DNA from: Ulvibacterium sp965248315
GTDB taxonomy: Bacteria > Bacteroidota > Bacteroidia > Flavobacteriales > Flavobacteriaceae
Direction: 5' to 3'
Assembly: GCF_965248315.1 (NCBI RefSeq)
Contig: NZ_CBDFIX010000002.1
Location: 2,914,001-2,978,000, forward strand
DNA: 64,000 nt
The position numbers and the translations under genes were made by a program. The notes under the pieces were generated by a model. That model was not told where the DNA came from. It did not search any database and saw nothing but the letters and a program-made list of their open reading frames with translations. This document shows positions 43,987 to 53,402 of this stretch, in pieces (the first letter of the stretch is position 1; every line of letters starts with the position of its first letter).

Positions 43987-45216
43987 ATGGCCTTGAACAT
44001 AAATTCTGTTATGAGCAAAAAAATTTTGGAAGAACATTTGACAAAGATTGACAACGCTATTCAAAAACACTATAAGGAGGAAAAAAACGCTGGTGTACTT
44101 GTTGGATTATCAGGGGTTTCCTTATTTCAATTTTACTATTCGAAATATTTGGACGTTAACTCCAATGCAGATTTTGGTGTAGAAATGTTATCCAAGGTTA
44201 CCGATGGAATTGACGAAGGGTACGGCTATCCCACATTTTGTGATGGAATTGCCGGTGCAGGTTGGGTCCTGGACCATTTGGAACAGGCAGATCTCATGGA
44301 AATCGAAACGGATGATCTCCTATCACAATTGGACGATTATCTGCATACGGCCATGGTTTCCGATATGAATGTAGGAAACTATGATTTTTTACATGGTGCT
44401 ATTGGTTATGCCCTTTATTTTCTGAACCGATACAAGAATACAAAATCGGAAAAGTTGAAAAACAAATATGGAACTTATCTTTTTGAGTTTATTTCTTTTC
44501 TAGATGAATTATCGGAAAAGGATAAGGACGGCAATCTAAAATGGATTTCCGTACATCCGCGTAGCCAAGAAAAAAGTTACAATCTCGGTTTATCCCATGG
44601 GATTGCCGGTATCATTGGAATTTTGGTCAAACTATCCCAATATGATGAATTTAAGCCACTTACCGTAACTATGCTTAAAGGAGCGGTTGGTTACATTATC
44701 AGTTTTAAAAAAGAAAACAACGCTTTCTCCCTTTTTCCCAACCATGTACTGCTTAATGGAGAGACCGGTGGTAATAGTAGGTTGGGATGGTGTTATGGGG
44801 AATTGGGCATTGGATTACAGTTGTACTACGCTTCAAAGGTTTTGAAGGATGAAAGACTTCAAAGAGAATCGATTTCTGTTCTTAAACATGCTGCAAGCCG
44901 AACCTCCCCAGATATGAGCTTGGTTAAGGATGCCATAGTCTGTCATGGATCATATGGAATTGCCCAGATTTTTTCCCGGATTTATAAAGAGACCAAAATT
45001 CCAGCATTCAGGGACGCCATGGAATTCTGGATTCAGGATGGTATAAATAAAGCGGTACATAAAGATGGTTATGCCGGTTATAAAAGGTGGAGGGATGTAA
45101 ACGAATGGGTGGCCGATGTATCCCTATTGGAGGGAATTACAGGAATGGGACTGGTTATCATTGATTATTTGGCGGATTTTGAAACAAGCTGGGACGAGTG
45201 TTTAATGATAAGCTAA
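43987..45216 (+). CDS. lanC: LanC-like lanthipeptide cyclase
   Basis: 409 residues, normal LanC length. The alpha/alpha-barrel motifs and zinc ligands are present: GLSHGIAG (His204), GWCYGELG (Cys269) and VCHGSYG (Cys319, His320), all in the expected order. It would add Cys thiols to dehydrated Ser/Thr to form (methyl)lanthionine rings. ATG at 43987; a second in-frame ATG at 44011 is possible. The dehydratase gene follows after 7 bp, and the two precursors lie upstream, so the four or five genes probably act together. No own -7 box was recognised. Confidence 0.93.
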   Translation: MALNINSVMSKKILEEHLTKIDNAIQKHYKEEKNAGVLVGLSGVSLFQFYYSKYLDVNSNADFGVEMLSKVTDGIDEGYGYPTFCDGIAGAGWVLDHLEQADLMEIETDDLLSQLDDYLHTAMVSDMNVGNYDFLHGAIGYALYFLNRYKNTKSEKLKNKYGTYLFEFISFLDELSEKDKDGNLKWISVHPRSQEKSYNLGLSHGIAGIIGILVKLSQYDEFKPLTVTMLKGAVGYIISFKKENNAFSLFPNHVLLNGETGGNSRLGWCYGELGIGLQLYYASKVLKDERLQRESISVLKHAASRTSPDMSLVKDAIVCHGSYGIAQIFSRIYKETKIPAFRDAMEFWIQDGINKAVHKDGYAGYKRWRDVNEWVADVSLLEGITGMGLVIIDYLADFETSWDECLMIS

Positions 45217-45223
45217 CCCCAAT

Positions 45224-47509
45224 ATGGCCGGCAGTAATCCCTATAAAAGTTTTTACAACTATGTGTTGAGGACTCCTTTACTCTCCTTGGACTGGTACAA
45301 GACCTTTACCTCAAAAAAAACTATCCCTGATGAAAATTTTAAAAAAGCCTATAACGACCCTGTAATAAAAGAGGCCCTATTCTTGGCATCACCTTCCTTG
45401 TCCACGGAAATTACCAGATGGATGAATGGAGAACTAACGGACAAAAAAAAAATAGAAAAACTCAAATTTTCTATACTCAAATATCTTACAAGAATGTCCT
45501 CAAGGTGTACACCCTTCGGACTGTTTGCCGGATGTTCCGTAGGAAGTTTTGATGTTCAAACGAACACTGTTTTAAGAGAGGTAGATAAAAACCGCCGGCA
45601 TACAAGATTGGATATGAACTATCTGGTGGCACTTTCACAGGATTTGGTGAAAAGGCCCGGAATAAAACATCAACTTCTCTTTTTTCCTAATACCAGTATT
45701 TATAAAGCTGGAAAACAGTTACGGTACGTAGAATACGAATACATCAACAGTAAAAGACACCATAACGTTGTAGCTGTAGACGATACGGAATATCTTGATA
45801 TGGTGCTGGCAAAAGCGAACAAAGGTGCGTTACTCTTAGATTTGGTCAATGTCCTGGTGAGTGATGAAATTACCACCCAAGAAGCATCTTCCTATATAGA
45901 GGAACTTGTGGACAGTCAATTGCTTATCAGTGAATTGGAACCTTCCGTTTCCGGACCTGAGTTTTTAGAACAGATTTGTTCCGTACTTGAAAAGCTGGAT
46001 AATGCGAAAGATGTACTATACGCATTGCGAGAAGCAGAAAAAAAAATGCTCTTCCTAGATTCTGCCATGGGCAATGATCCGGATGAGTATCTTAACCTAA
46101 CGGAATCCTTAAGGGAATTGGGGACGGACTTTGATCTTAAGTTTATGTTCCAGACCGATGTGGCATTGGGCGTTAAGGCCAATACCTTAAATGAAAATGT
46201 TATCGATGATATAAAAAAAGGGCTTATCCTACTCAACAGGATTTCCATACCGCCCCAAGAGACCTTCCTTTCCAAATTCAAGGAAGCTTTTTACGAAAGA
46301 TATGAAGAACGTGAGGTTCCTTTGGCAACCGCCCTTGATGTAGAAGTAGGTTTAGGATATATCCAGAATCAGGGGTCAGGGGATATAAATCCATTGATAG
46401 ATGGCATCGTTCTTCCCGAAAGGGATTCCAGGCAATCGATTGTTGATGTAAAATGGACTGCCATAAACGCTATATTTCAAAAGAAACTCAATAAGGCCTT
46501 CAAGGAAAATGCTTACACCATTACGCTAAATGATGCAGATTTCCAGGAGTATGAGACCCAATGGGATGATTTGCCGGATACAATGTCCTTTATGCTCGAA
46601 ATAATCCTTGAAAATGGCCGACAAAAAATAAAGTTAAACGGTGGTGGTGGCTCCAGTGCTGCCAACCTTTTGGGTCGTTTTTGTCATGGGGACAAGGAAC
46701 TTCATGATTACACCATGGAAATAATCCAAGCGGAAACCAAGATAAATGCTAATAAAATTTTAGCGGAAATCGTGCATCTTCCCGAATCAAGGGTGGGCAA
46801 CATTTTAATGCGTCCCGATTTCCGTGAATATGAAATCCCGTATTTGGCCAAGTCCGTGAAATCAAAGCCATTTCAACTAGCGCTTGACGATTTGATGATT
46901 TCCATCAAAAACAATGCAATTATGTTGAGGTCAAAAAAATACAATAAGCAGGTAATTCCACATTTGACCAATGCCCACAACTATTCCCGGGATTCCCTTC
47001 CCATCTATCATTTTTTGGCCGATATGCAAACCCAGGGATTTAGAAGTGGATTAGGAATCAACCTAAGTCCGTTCGCCGAAAACTATGAATTTCTTCCTCG
47101 GATCGAATACCATAACCTGATTTTACAGAACGCCACATGGCACTTAAGGAAGAATCATATTTCGGCCCTTTTAAAAATAAGGGATAATGATGGGCAATTA
47201 ACCGAAGAAGTGGCCTCTTTTAGGAAAACCCTAAAGATGCCAAGATTTGCCATGCTCGCCGATGGTGACAATGAGTTATTGGTGAATTTTGATAATCTGA
47301 CCTCTGTTAGGATGTTCTTGGATACCGTAGAGAAAAGAACGGATTTTAAGCTCACGGAGTTTTTGTTTGCTGAAGAGGGAATCGTAAAGCATAAAAAAGA
47401 GTACTACACCAATCAGGTAATTGTATCATTCTTTAATGAGGAAAAACTAGGTTATGACATCAACAACGATAAAGCAAAAAAAGGTACAGCGGAATTACAT
47501 ATTGGGTGA
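45224..47509 (+). CDS. lanB: Lantibiotic dehydratase, glutamylation part (LanB N-terminal)
   Basis: 761 residues, matching the Lant_dehydr_N (LanB N-terminal) domain, which transfers glutamate from Glu-tRNA to Ser/Thr in the core. The signature SSRCTPFGLFAG lies near residue 92, and LGRFCHGDKELHDY... in the middle. The protein lacks the C-terminal elimination domain, which is encoded by the next gene with a 56-bp overlap. Split LanB enzymes with separate glutamylation and elimination proteins are known from thiopeptide clusters (TbtB/TbtC); here the split appears in a lanthipeptide setting. Normal full-length LanB is about 1000 residues. Confidence 0.9.
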   Translation: MAGSNPYKSFYNYVLRTPLLSLDWYKTFTSKKTIPDENFKKAYNDPVIKEALFLASPSLSTEITRWMNGELTDKKKIEKLKFSILKYLTRMSSRCTPFGLFAGCSVGSFDVQTNTVLREVDKNRRHTRLDMNYLVALSQDLVKRPGIKHQLLFFPNTSIYKAGKQLRYVEYEYINSKRHHNVVAVDDTEYLDMVLAKANKGALLLDLVNVLVSDEITTQEASSYIEELVDSQLLISELEPSVSGPEFLEQICSVLEKLDNAKDVLYALREAEKKMLFLDSAMGNDPDEYLNLTESLRELGTDFDLKFMFQTDVALGVKANTLNENVIDDIKKGLILLNRISIPPQETFLSKFKEAFYERYEEREVPLATALDVEVGLGYIQNQGSGDINPLIDGIVLPERDSRQSIVDVKWTAINAIFQKKLNKAFKENAYTITLNDADFQEYETQWDDLPDTMSFMLEIILENGRQKIKLNGGGGSSAANLLGRFCHGDKELHDYTMEIIQAETKINANKILAEIVHLPESRVGNILMRPDFREYEIPYLAKSVKSKPFQLALDDLMISIKNNAIMLRSKKYNKQVIPHLTNAHNYSRDSLPIYHFLADMQTQGFRSGLGINLSPFAENYEFLPRIEYHNLILQNATWHLRKNHISALLKIRDNDGQLTEEVASFRKTLKMPRFAMLADGDNELLVNFDNLTSVRMFLDTVEKRTDFKLTEFLFAEEGIVKHKKEYYTNQVIVSFFNEEKLGYDINNDKAKKGTAELHIG

Positions 47510-48368
47510 CAGTTGGTTGTACTATAAAATTTATACGGGCCACAAGACATCGGATGTAGTTCTTACTGAAATCATTAAACCTGTAGTTGAAAAGCTAAAG
47601 GAGGATGGCATTATCGATAAATGGTTTTTCATAAGATATGCAGATACAAGACACCATCTTAGAGTCCGTTTGCATTTTTCGGATACAGGGAGAGTAGGGG
47701 AGGTTATTAACGGACTTTATCCGTCCTTGAAGCAATTTATGGATCAAGACCTTATCTGGAAAATTCAACTGGACACCTATCAAAGGGAGATTGAACGCTA
47801 TGGTGAACGTACTATGGAATTATCGGAAGTTTTTTTCTATTACGATAGCAAAATGATAGTTGACTTTTTGGATATGATCGAAGGCGAGGAAGGGGAGTTG
47901 CTTCGTTGGTTGTTCTCACTTCGTGCCATGGACTCGCACCTCAATGATTTTGGCTATTCGGACGATGACAAGCTGCGGCTCTTGGATAGGTTGAAAACCG
48001 GATTTGGAAATGAATTCGGAATGTCGCGACCACTAAAAAAACAGCTCGATTCAAAGTATCGGGAAGAACGAAAAAAAATTGAGGAATTCATGATTTTTGA
48101 TGTGGCCGACAAACCGGATTATGCCCCAATTTTAGATGTTATCGACATCAAGGAAAAAGAGGTTGGGCCCATTGCCTCACAAATTCTAAATTACCTCAAA
48201 CAGGGAACTATGGAAATACGGCTTGATGATTTAATGGCCAGCTATCTTCATATGCACATGAATCGTTTGTTTAAGTCCAAAAATCGTTTGCACGAGATGG
48301 TCTGTTACGACTTTTTACATCGCTATTACAAGTCTATGATTGCCCGTAAAAAATATCAAAAAAGTTGA
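47454..48368 (+). CDS. Thiopeptide-type/SpaB_C domain protein (glutamate elimination)
   Basis: 304 residues. The body, WLYYKIYTGHKTSDVVLTE, then FFIRYADTRHHLRVRLHF and YEREIERYG-like YQREIERYG, matches the SpaB_C/Lant_dehydr_C family, which eliminates the glutamate added by the N-terminal part to leave dehydroalanine or dehydrobutyrine. The His/Arg-rich RYADTRHHLRVR segment is typical. It starts inside the preceding dehydratase gene, overlapping it by 56 bp. The last 90 residues (YLHMHMNRLFKSKNRLHEM) are normal for the family. Together the two genes make one complete dehydratase. Confidence 0.9.
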   Translation: MTSTTIKQKKVQRNYILGDSWLYYKIYTGHKTSDVVLTEIIKPVVEKLKEDGIIDKWFFIRYADTRHHLRVRLHFSDTGRVGEVINGLYPSLKQFMDQDLIWKIQLDTYQREIERYGERTMELSEVFFYYDSKMIVDFLDMIEGEEGELLRWLFSLRAMDSHLNDFGYSDDDKLRLLDRLKTGFGNEFGMSRPLKKQLDSKYREERKKIEEFMIFDVADKPDYAPILDVIDIKEKEVGPIASQILNYLKQGTMEIRLDDLMASYLHMHMNRLFKSKNRLHEMVCYDFLHRYYKSMIARKKYQKS

Positions 48369-48465
48369 TTTGTCGTATATCGAAAACTTTTCTTTTTTGA
48401 TAAAAAATACATTTCGAGGCAATTGAATCTTTGACAGTAATTCTTTTGCTCTAGGTATTTATTGT

Positions 48466-49923
48466 TCAAGACCCATACATCTTTTTTAATTGGTTTACGG
48501 CGGATTCTGCCAATTTCTCTCCGGCACCTATTTCGTAGATTGTAGTGCCAGGAGTGGTCTCATAGCCTGTTATCATGGGCAAAAATCCTTCAGGGCCTTG
48601 GCTAAAGGAAATTTCGGTAGGGAAATATCTGTAGTTCCCATTGGCCAAATTGACAACTATGGTGTTTTCATAAGGAGAATTTTTTTTGATGTAAATGCCA
48701 AACTCATTGAACATTTCGCCAGGTAACCCAACTATGGCTATATCACTTATTTGCATGGTCATAACCTCAAGTTTGTCAATCTCGTTTTGGACTTCGTACA
48801 TTTCCATCCACCATTTGGCATATAGTTCATTAGGAATTCCATCCGGTTGTAATTCGGGCATGCCTTCTTTTTCTACCCGTTTCATTATCTTTTTTGCCCA
48901 TTCATACTGCTCATCGGTAATGGTCATTTTTTTTATGGGAACCTGTTTTCTTGAGACTTTGATGTTACCGTTCCCCGAAACCGGTTTTGAATTTCTCATG
49001 GCTTCCATAGCGGCCACACCCAAGAGATACCCAATACGTTGACACTCCTGGTAGGTATCCAAAAACCCGACCTTATGATCTACTTGCGTAACATTACCAT
49101 TTGGAGCATTCAAAAAAAGTACACCAAAGTCCTTGCCCATTATTTTTTGTATGGATTCTGTAAGATATCCGGGATAATCGGCGGAGTAGCTCCAATTGTT
49201 TCCGGTAAGTGTGGTAGGATGGCACCCAAAGTTGACAATACTATTTACGACCTTTCCTTCTTGTTCTATACTTATGGTAATGACTTCAGGGTCTTTTCCC
49301 CCCAAAGCTTTTTCAATATAGCCAGGTTCGAATTTCTCCCAAACCATATGGGTAGTGCCGTCTACCGCTTTTAATCTTCTGTTGTGGGAAATGCGTTCTT
49401 CTTTGGAGCGGCCTATTGAAAGTCCGGCGGGTGCCAAATTTTTGTTGGCCCTATGGATTGCATTCGCTGCTCTTTGAAGATATTCCTTGGCCTCGGGTGC
49501 ATCCAGTTCCGATTCCGGCCCACTATGGGTATGCGTGGCATGGATCAAAATATTTTCAGCCTTAATATCGGAATCTGACGCTATATGGTCCCGCATCATG
49601 TCCACGGACTCCTTGGTAATATAACAAATGTCAACGGAGAGGATGGCAATTTTTTCCCCATTATTTCCTTTTGCGACCATGGCCTTGCCATAGAGTGAAT
49701 CGTGAATGCCGCGTGAGGCATAATCATTGCCCCGATAGTTGCCCACCAGATTTAGGCCCACAGGGGGTGTATAGTTCACCTCTGCATAGCCAATTTGTAA
49801 ACCGGAATGTTGAGAATCTTTAGTGTTAGTCATAGTTTCACAGGATAAAAGTAAAAATGTGCCCATAAGAAAGGCCATTGTGGCTTTCCGGAGTAATCCC
49901 GGACTGAATGTTCGTATTTTCAT
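48466..49923 (-). CDS. Neutral/alkaline ceramidase-like lipoprotein
   Basis: 485 residues from the ATG at 49923 (MKIRTFSPGLLRKATMAFLMGTFLLLSC, lipobox Cys at about 28); a ten-codon longer start exists but would run further into the upstream gene. The body resembles the neutral ceramidase N-terminal family: GYAEVNYTPPVGLNLVGNYRG, HATHTHSGPES with the metal-binding His pair, and NFGCHPTTL. This family includes ceramidases but also many bacterial amide hydrolases of unknown substrate, and the typical ceramidase C-terminal domain is absent. Overlaps the M19 gene by 4 bases; last gene of the six-gene operon. Confidence 0.82.
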   Translation of the reverse strand: MKIRTFSPGLLRKATMAFLMGTFLLLSCETMTNTKDSQHSGLQIGYAEVNYTPPVGLNLVGNYRGNDYASRGIHDSLYGKAMVAKGNNGEKIAILSVDICYITKESVDMMRDHIASDSDIKAENILIHATHTHSGPESELDAPEAKEYLQRAANAIHRANKNLAPAGLSIGRSKEERISHNRRLKAVDGTTHMVWEKFEPGYIEKALGGKDPEVITISIEQEGKVVNSIVNFGCHPTTLTGNNWSYSADYPGYLTESIQKIMGKDFGVLFLNAPNGNVTQVDHKVGFLDTYQECQRIGYLLGVAAMEAMRNSKPVSGNGNIKVSRKQVPIKKMTITDEQYEWAKKIMKRVEKEGMPELQPDGIPNELYAKWWMEMYEVQNEIDKLEVMTMQISDIAIVGLPGEMFNEFGIYIKKNSPYENTIVVNLANGNYRYFPTEISFSQGPEGFLPMITGYETTPGTTIYEIGAGEKLAESAVNQLKKMYGS

Positions 49924-51038
49924 TTTAAGACAGTATTTAGTATTCGCAGCCAATTTTTATACATGATATTCTCAATATCTGTTGGGGTATATCCTCTTTT
50001 TAAAAGAATATCCTCAAATTTGGGAAGATCTGCTATGGAATTCATATCATAAGGAGTTTGTTCCAGTCCGAATAGACCATCAAGATCGGTTCCAAATCCA
50101 ATATGTTCGCTATCTCCCGCTAGTTGGCATATATGGTCAAAGTGATCCACCAAACATTCCATGTTGATACCCAGTTGTTTGGGGTCATCCACGTTCATCC
50201 TGAAATTAGGATGTAGCATCCAAGTGTCCAAAGAACCTCCTATGATGCCATCCCTTTCGAGAACACATTTGATCTGGTCATTCGTGAACTGGCGCTCTCC
50301 GGGCACCAATACTCTACAATTTTGATGACTGGCAATGACCTGACCCTGAAAAATATCCAGGGTTTCATAAAAGCCCTGATCGGTCTGATGGGTGAGATCT
50401 AGCATTAGGTTAAGCGTGTTCATTTCTTTTAACAACTCTTTCCCAAGGGAGGTAAGCCCACTACCATCCGAATGCGTACCAGCGGCATATCTCCCCGGTC
50501 CAAAATGTGAGATGCCTATGGAGCGCAATCCCTGTTCATAATACCGATATAGATAATCAAGATTTACCATGGAATCCGCGCCTTCCAACGCCAAAATATA
50601 GCCAATCGGTTTTTTTATGATATCATGGTCTTCACTCTTCCAAACCTGCAAATGTTGCTTTAAGTCTTTTTGATTTCTGATTTGGGTCATTTCTCCCAAT
50701 TCCTCCATCTCCCTATACCAGGCCAATTGGCATTGGGCATGGGCATAGGCCTGCTGAGGGGAGTGCCATCCGGGCAACGCCAAGGTATCCAAGGGGTCAC
50801 CAACTTCTGAAAAACGGGAAATCATTGTAGTGATAACTATGCCGATGTTGCCCTGGCGAAGCTCGGGCAGGGCTACGGTACCTTTTCCCCGATCTTGAAA
50901 ATCCGTCCACCCAAGATCCTTCTCCTTTTTTCGAATGGCCTCAACGTTTTGTGTAAGGTCCCGGTTCATGGACATGGCATTAGTGGCTAAATCCAAATGA
51001 CCGTCTATGATAAAGGGGAATTTGGATTTGGAGCTCAT
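49920..51038 (-). CDS. Membrane dipeptidase (peptidase M19)
   Basis: 372 residues. M19 metal ligands appear in order: GHLD near residue 13, ILALEGAD with the bridging Glu, GISHFGPG, LMLDLTHQTD and IASHQNCR, then IGFGTDLDGLFG. No signal peptide, so it may be cytoplasmic despite the family name. M19 enzymes cleave dipeptides, including those with a C-terminal D-residue, and some act on beta-lactams. Overlaps its neighbours by 4 bases on both sides (ATGA), indicating translational coupling. The setting with a D-threonine-aldolase-like enzyme favours D-amino-acid peptides. Confidence 0.9.
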   Translation of the reverse strand: MSSKSKFPFIIDGHLDLATNAMSMNRDLTQNVEAIRKKEKDLGWTDFQDRGKGTVALPELRQGNIGIVITTMISRFSEVGDPLDTLALPGWHSPQQAYAHAQCQLAWYREMEELGEMTQIRNQKDLKQHLQVWKSEDHDIIKKPIGYILALEGADSMVNLDYLYRYYEQGLRSIGISHFGPGRYAAGTHSDGSGLTSLGKELLKEMNTLNLMLDLTHQTDQGFYETLDIFQGQVIASHQNCRVLVPGERQFTNDQIKCVLERDGIIGGSLDTWMLHPNFRMNVDDPKQLGINMECLVDHFDHICQLAGDSEHIGFGTDLDGLFGLEQTPYDMNSIADLPKFEDILLKRGYTPTDIENIMYKNWLRILNTVLK

Positions 51039-52063
51039 TTCTTTGTTTTAAGGGATGAAATATCCTTTGTTTTATCCGCATACTTTAAGGAAAGTCGGTT
51101 AACATCGAATTTAAATTTTTCAAAAACTAACTCCCATTCCTTAGCTTCCCCTGAGCTATATTCATAAAACCCTTTTCCGTTAAAAATTCCATTACCGCCT
51201 TCTTTAGCTATATCATCTATTAACTTAGGCACTGTGGTTTGATTGCTCAGTTCCGGAAAAAGATCTTTAATTACGGCATGGTAGGCTTGCAGCCCTGTCA
51301 AATCCATATAACGAAAAAGCCCACAGAAGGTCATCCAATGACCGCCATCGTTCTTACAGGCACGGTCTACATCTTCTATAGTAGCATACCCATTTTCAAC
51401 CAAATGGAACGCTTCGCGGTACATGGCGTACATGATACGGTTGGTAATAAATCCCCGAATGTCCTTACGTACCAAAGTAGGTTCCTTGCCCCATTTTTTA
51501 GCAATAACATACAATTGCCGGCCTATTTCCAAAGGACTTTTTTCGCCGCAAATAATTTCCAAAAATTGAGAAATATAAGCAGGCTCGGCCCAATGCATTC
51601 CAAAAAAGCGTTCCGGGACTTTTAAATAGTTTTGTAACAAACTGATCGGTATAGCCGAGGTGTTGGTGGCAATGATGGCTTCATCCGAAACATTGGATTC
51701 TATTTTCCCATACACGTCCTGTTTCACTTTTACGTCTTCCAGTACACATTCCATTACCAACCAACAGGATTTAAGATCGGCATAATTGGAGGTGAACTGT
51801 AAATTTTGGAACAGGTCTTTGGGCGGAGTCGAGCTAAGTCCTTCTCTATAACATTCTTCCAAGGCATGTAGTATACGATCTGGCGCAGTTTGATTTGTTT
51901 CGGAAAGTACCGGTGCCAGTGCAATAACCTTTTGACCATTTATTAGTAATGCGGTTGCTATACTGGTTCCCATTAGACCAAGGCCCACAACACCTACTTC
52001 AGAATTGGTATTTAACTCCATACTATTCTTAAATTTAACGAAAGGCGCCAACTTTTCCGACAT
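51035..52063 (-). CDS. 3-hydroxyacyl-CoA-dehydrogenase-like NAD-binding protein
   Basis: 342 residues. Rossmann motif GVVGLGLMGTSIATALL near residue 24, the SxH-type motif region NTSAIPISLLQNYLKVPERFFGMHWAEPAY with the catalytic His, and the dimer domain GFITNRIMYAMYREAFHLVENG. The family oxidises 3-hydroxyacyl-CoA or 3-hydroxy acids; here the operon suggests a hydroxy acid formed from an amino acid. An in-frame ATG at 52021 would remove a 14-residue extension; both starts are possible. No CoA partner genes are near, so CoA dependence is uncertain. Confidence 0.82.
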   Translation of the reverse strand: MSEKLAPFVKFKNSMELNTNSEVGVVGLGLMGTSIATALLINGQKVIALAPVLSETNQTAPDRILHALEECYREGLSSTPPKDLFQNLQFTSNYADLKSCWLVMECVLEDVKVKQDVYGKIESNVSDEAIIATNTSAIPISLLQNYLKVPERFFGMHWAEPAYISQFLEIICGEKSPLEIGRQLYVIAKKWGKEPTLVRKDIRGFITNRIMYAMYREAFHLVENGYATIEDVDRACKNDGGHWMTFCGLFRYMDLTGLQAYHAVIKDLFPELSNQTTVPKLIDDIAKEGGNGIFNGKGFYEYSSGEAKEWELVFEKFKFDVNRLSLKYADKTKDISSLKTKK

Positions 52064-52083
52064 GTCCGAATACTTTCGCTGAG

Positions 52084-53400
52084 TTATTTGAGTTCCATTA
52101 AAACTTCTTTTGCCACTTTTATGGCATGTTTAATATGTTCCTGTTTATGTACGGCCGATATATACCACAATCCTCTTCCTATGACCCGAAGACCCTTTTG
52201 CTGTAGGCCATGTATAAACATTTTGGACTTTGGCTGCTCGTATGCCCCAAGTTCCCTAAACTCTCTAATTTTATCCTCATTTGTAAAACCAGTATGGAAC
52301 ATAGGGCCCAACCCTTGGACCAATAAATTTTGTCCGGTTTCTTCAGCGGCATTCCTAAGCCCTTCCATCAACTGAAGACCAAGATCATACATACGTTTAT
52401 GGGTGCCTTCTTCTTCTAAAACCTCTATTGTCCCCAATGCTGCGGCAATAAGCGGGCAAGCCGAGTTCATAGTGCCTGCGTGGATTACTTTTCCCTCCGC
52501 GACCAAGTGCATCCATTCTTTTTTGCCCACAATGGCTGAGATAGGATAACCACTGGCCAGGGCTTTGGCAAAAATGGAAAGGTCCGGGGTTACGCCAAAG
52601 TATTTTTGGGCACCGCCCAAACCTGTACGGAAACCTGTAATCACCTCATCAAAAATCAAGGCCGAACCGTAGTGGTCACAAAGCTCCCGAAGACCCTCTA
52701 AAAATCCTTCTTGCGGGAGTATACAGCCACTATTGCACATAATAGGTTCCGTGATTATGGCGGCAATAGAATCATGATGTATTTCTAGCGTCTTTTTTAC
52801 CAATTCCAGGTCATTCCAAGGTAACAAAATAAATTCATCGGAGGCCCTTGCCGCCATACCCGAAGTCCAAGGCAATGGCGTAGGGTTTTCCCTGGAACCC
52901 ATTTTTTTCTCATCCAGCGTAAGTCCCCACGAAACATTATCCAACCACCCGTGGTAATGCCCTTCAAAACGGATGAATTTGTTGCGTCCGGTCTTTGCAC
53001 GGGCCACACGGAAAGCGGTTTGTATCGCTGTGGAACCATCGAGGCAAAAACGCATCATTTCGGCTGATGGAATATGTGCATTCAATTTTTCGGCCAACTC
53101 AATTTCCAACAAGTGCTGACCTGCATAAAGTTGCCCTTTTTCACTATACTCCCTAACGCGCTTAGCTATATGCGGATGGGAATGTCCCAAGATCATTGGG
53201 CCTTGGCTTAGGGTAAAATCAAGATACTTGTTTCCGTCCACGTCATATAGGTACACACCTTCTGCACGATCATAAAATAAAGCATGGGGATGGTTGAATT
53301 TCCGAAATTCCGAAGAAACACCACCTGCCAAAACCTTTTTAGATCGCTCCAGCAGTCTGGCGGACTTATCATGGTTTAATTTGATATCCGATGCTCTCAT
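52084..53400 (-). CDS. Class III aminotransferase (glutamate-1-semialdehyde aminomutase-like)
   Basis: 438 residues, PLP fold type I, class III. Characteristic segments are FDEVITGFRTGLGGAQKYFGV, with the catalytic Asp, then LSIFAKALASGYPISAIVG with the PLP Lys, and the N-terminal YDVDGNKYLDFTLSQGPMILGHSHPHI. It resembles glutamate-1-semialdehyde aminomutases, but its setting next to RidA and a D-threonine-aldolase-like gene, not heme genes, argues for a catabolic aminotransferase or mutase. The gene starts two bases after the D-TA-like gene stop. Confidence 0.88.
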   Translation of the reverse strand: MRASDIKLNHDKSARLLERSKKVLAGGVSSEFRKFNHPHALFYDRAEGVYLYDVDGNKYLDFTLSQGPMILGHSHPHIAKRVREYSEKGQLYAGQHLLEIELAEKLNAHIPSAEMMRFCLDGSTAIQTAFRVARAKTGRNKFIRFEGHYHGWLDNVSWGLTLDEKKMGSRENPTPLPWTSGMAARASDEFILLPWNDLELVKKTLEIHHDSIAAIITEPIMCNSGCILPQEGFLEGLRELCDHYGSALIFDEVITGFRTGLGGAQKYFGVTPDLSIFAKALASGYPISAIVGKKEWMHLVAEGKVIHAGTMNSACPLIAAALGTIEVLEEEGTHKRMYDLGLQLMEGLRNAAEETGQNLLVQGLGPMFHTGFTNEDKIREFRELGAYEQPKSKMFIHGLQQKGLRVIGRGLWYISAVHKQEHIKHAIKVAKEVLMELK

Positions 53401-53402
53401 CC

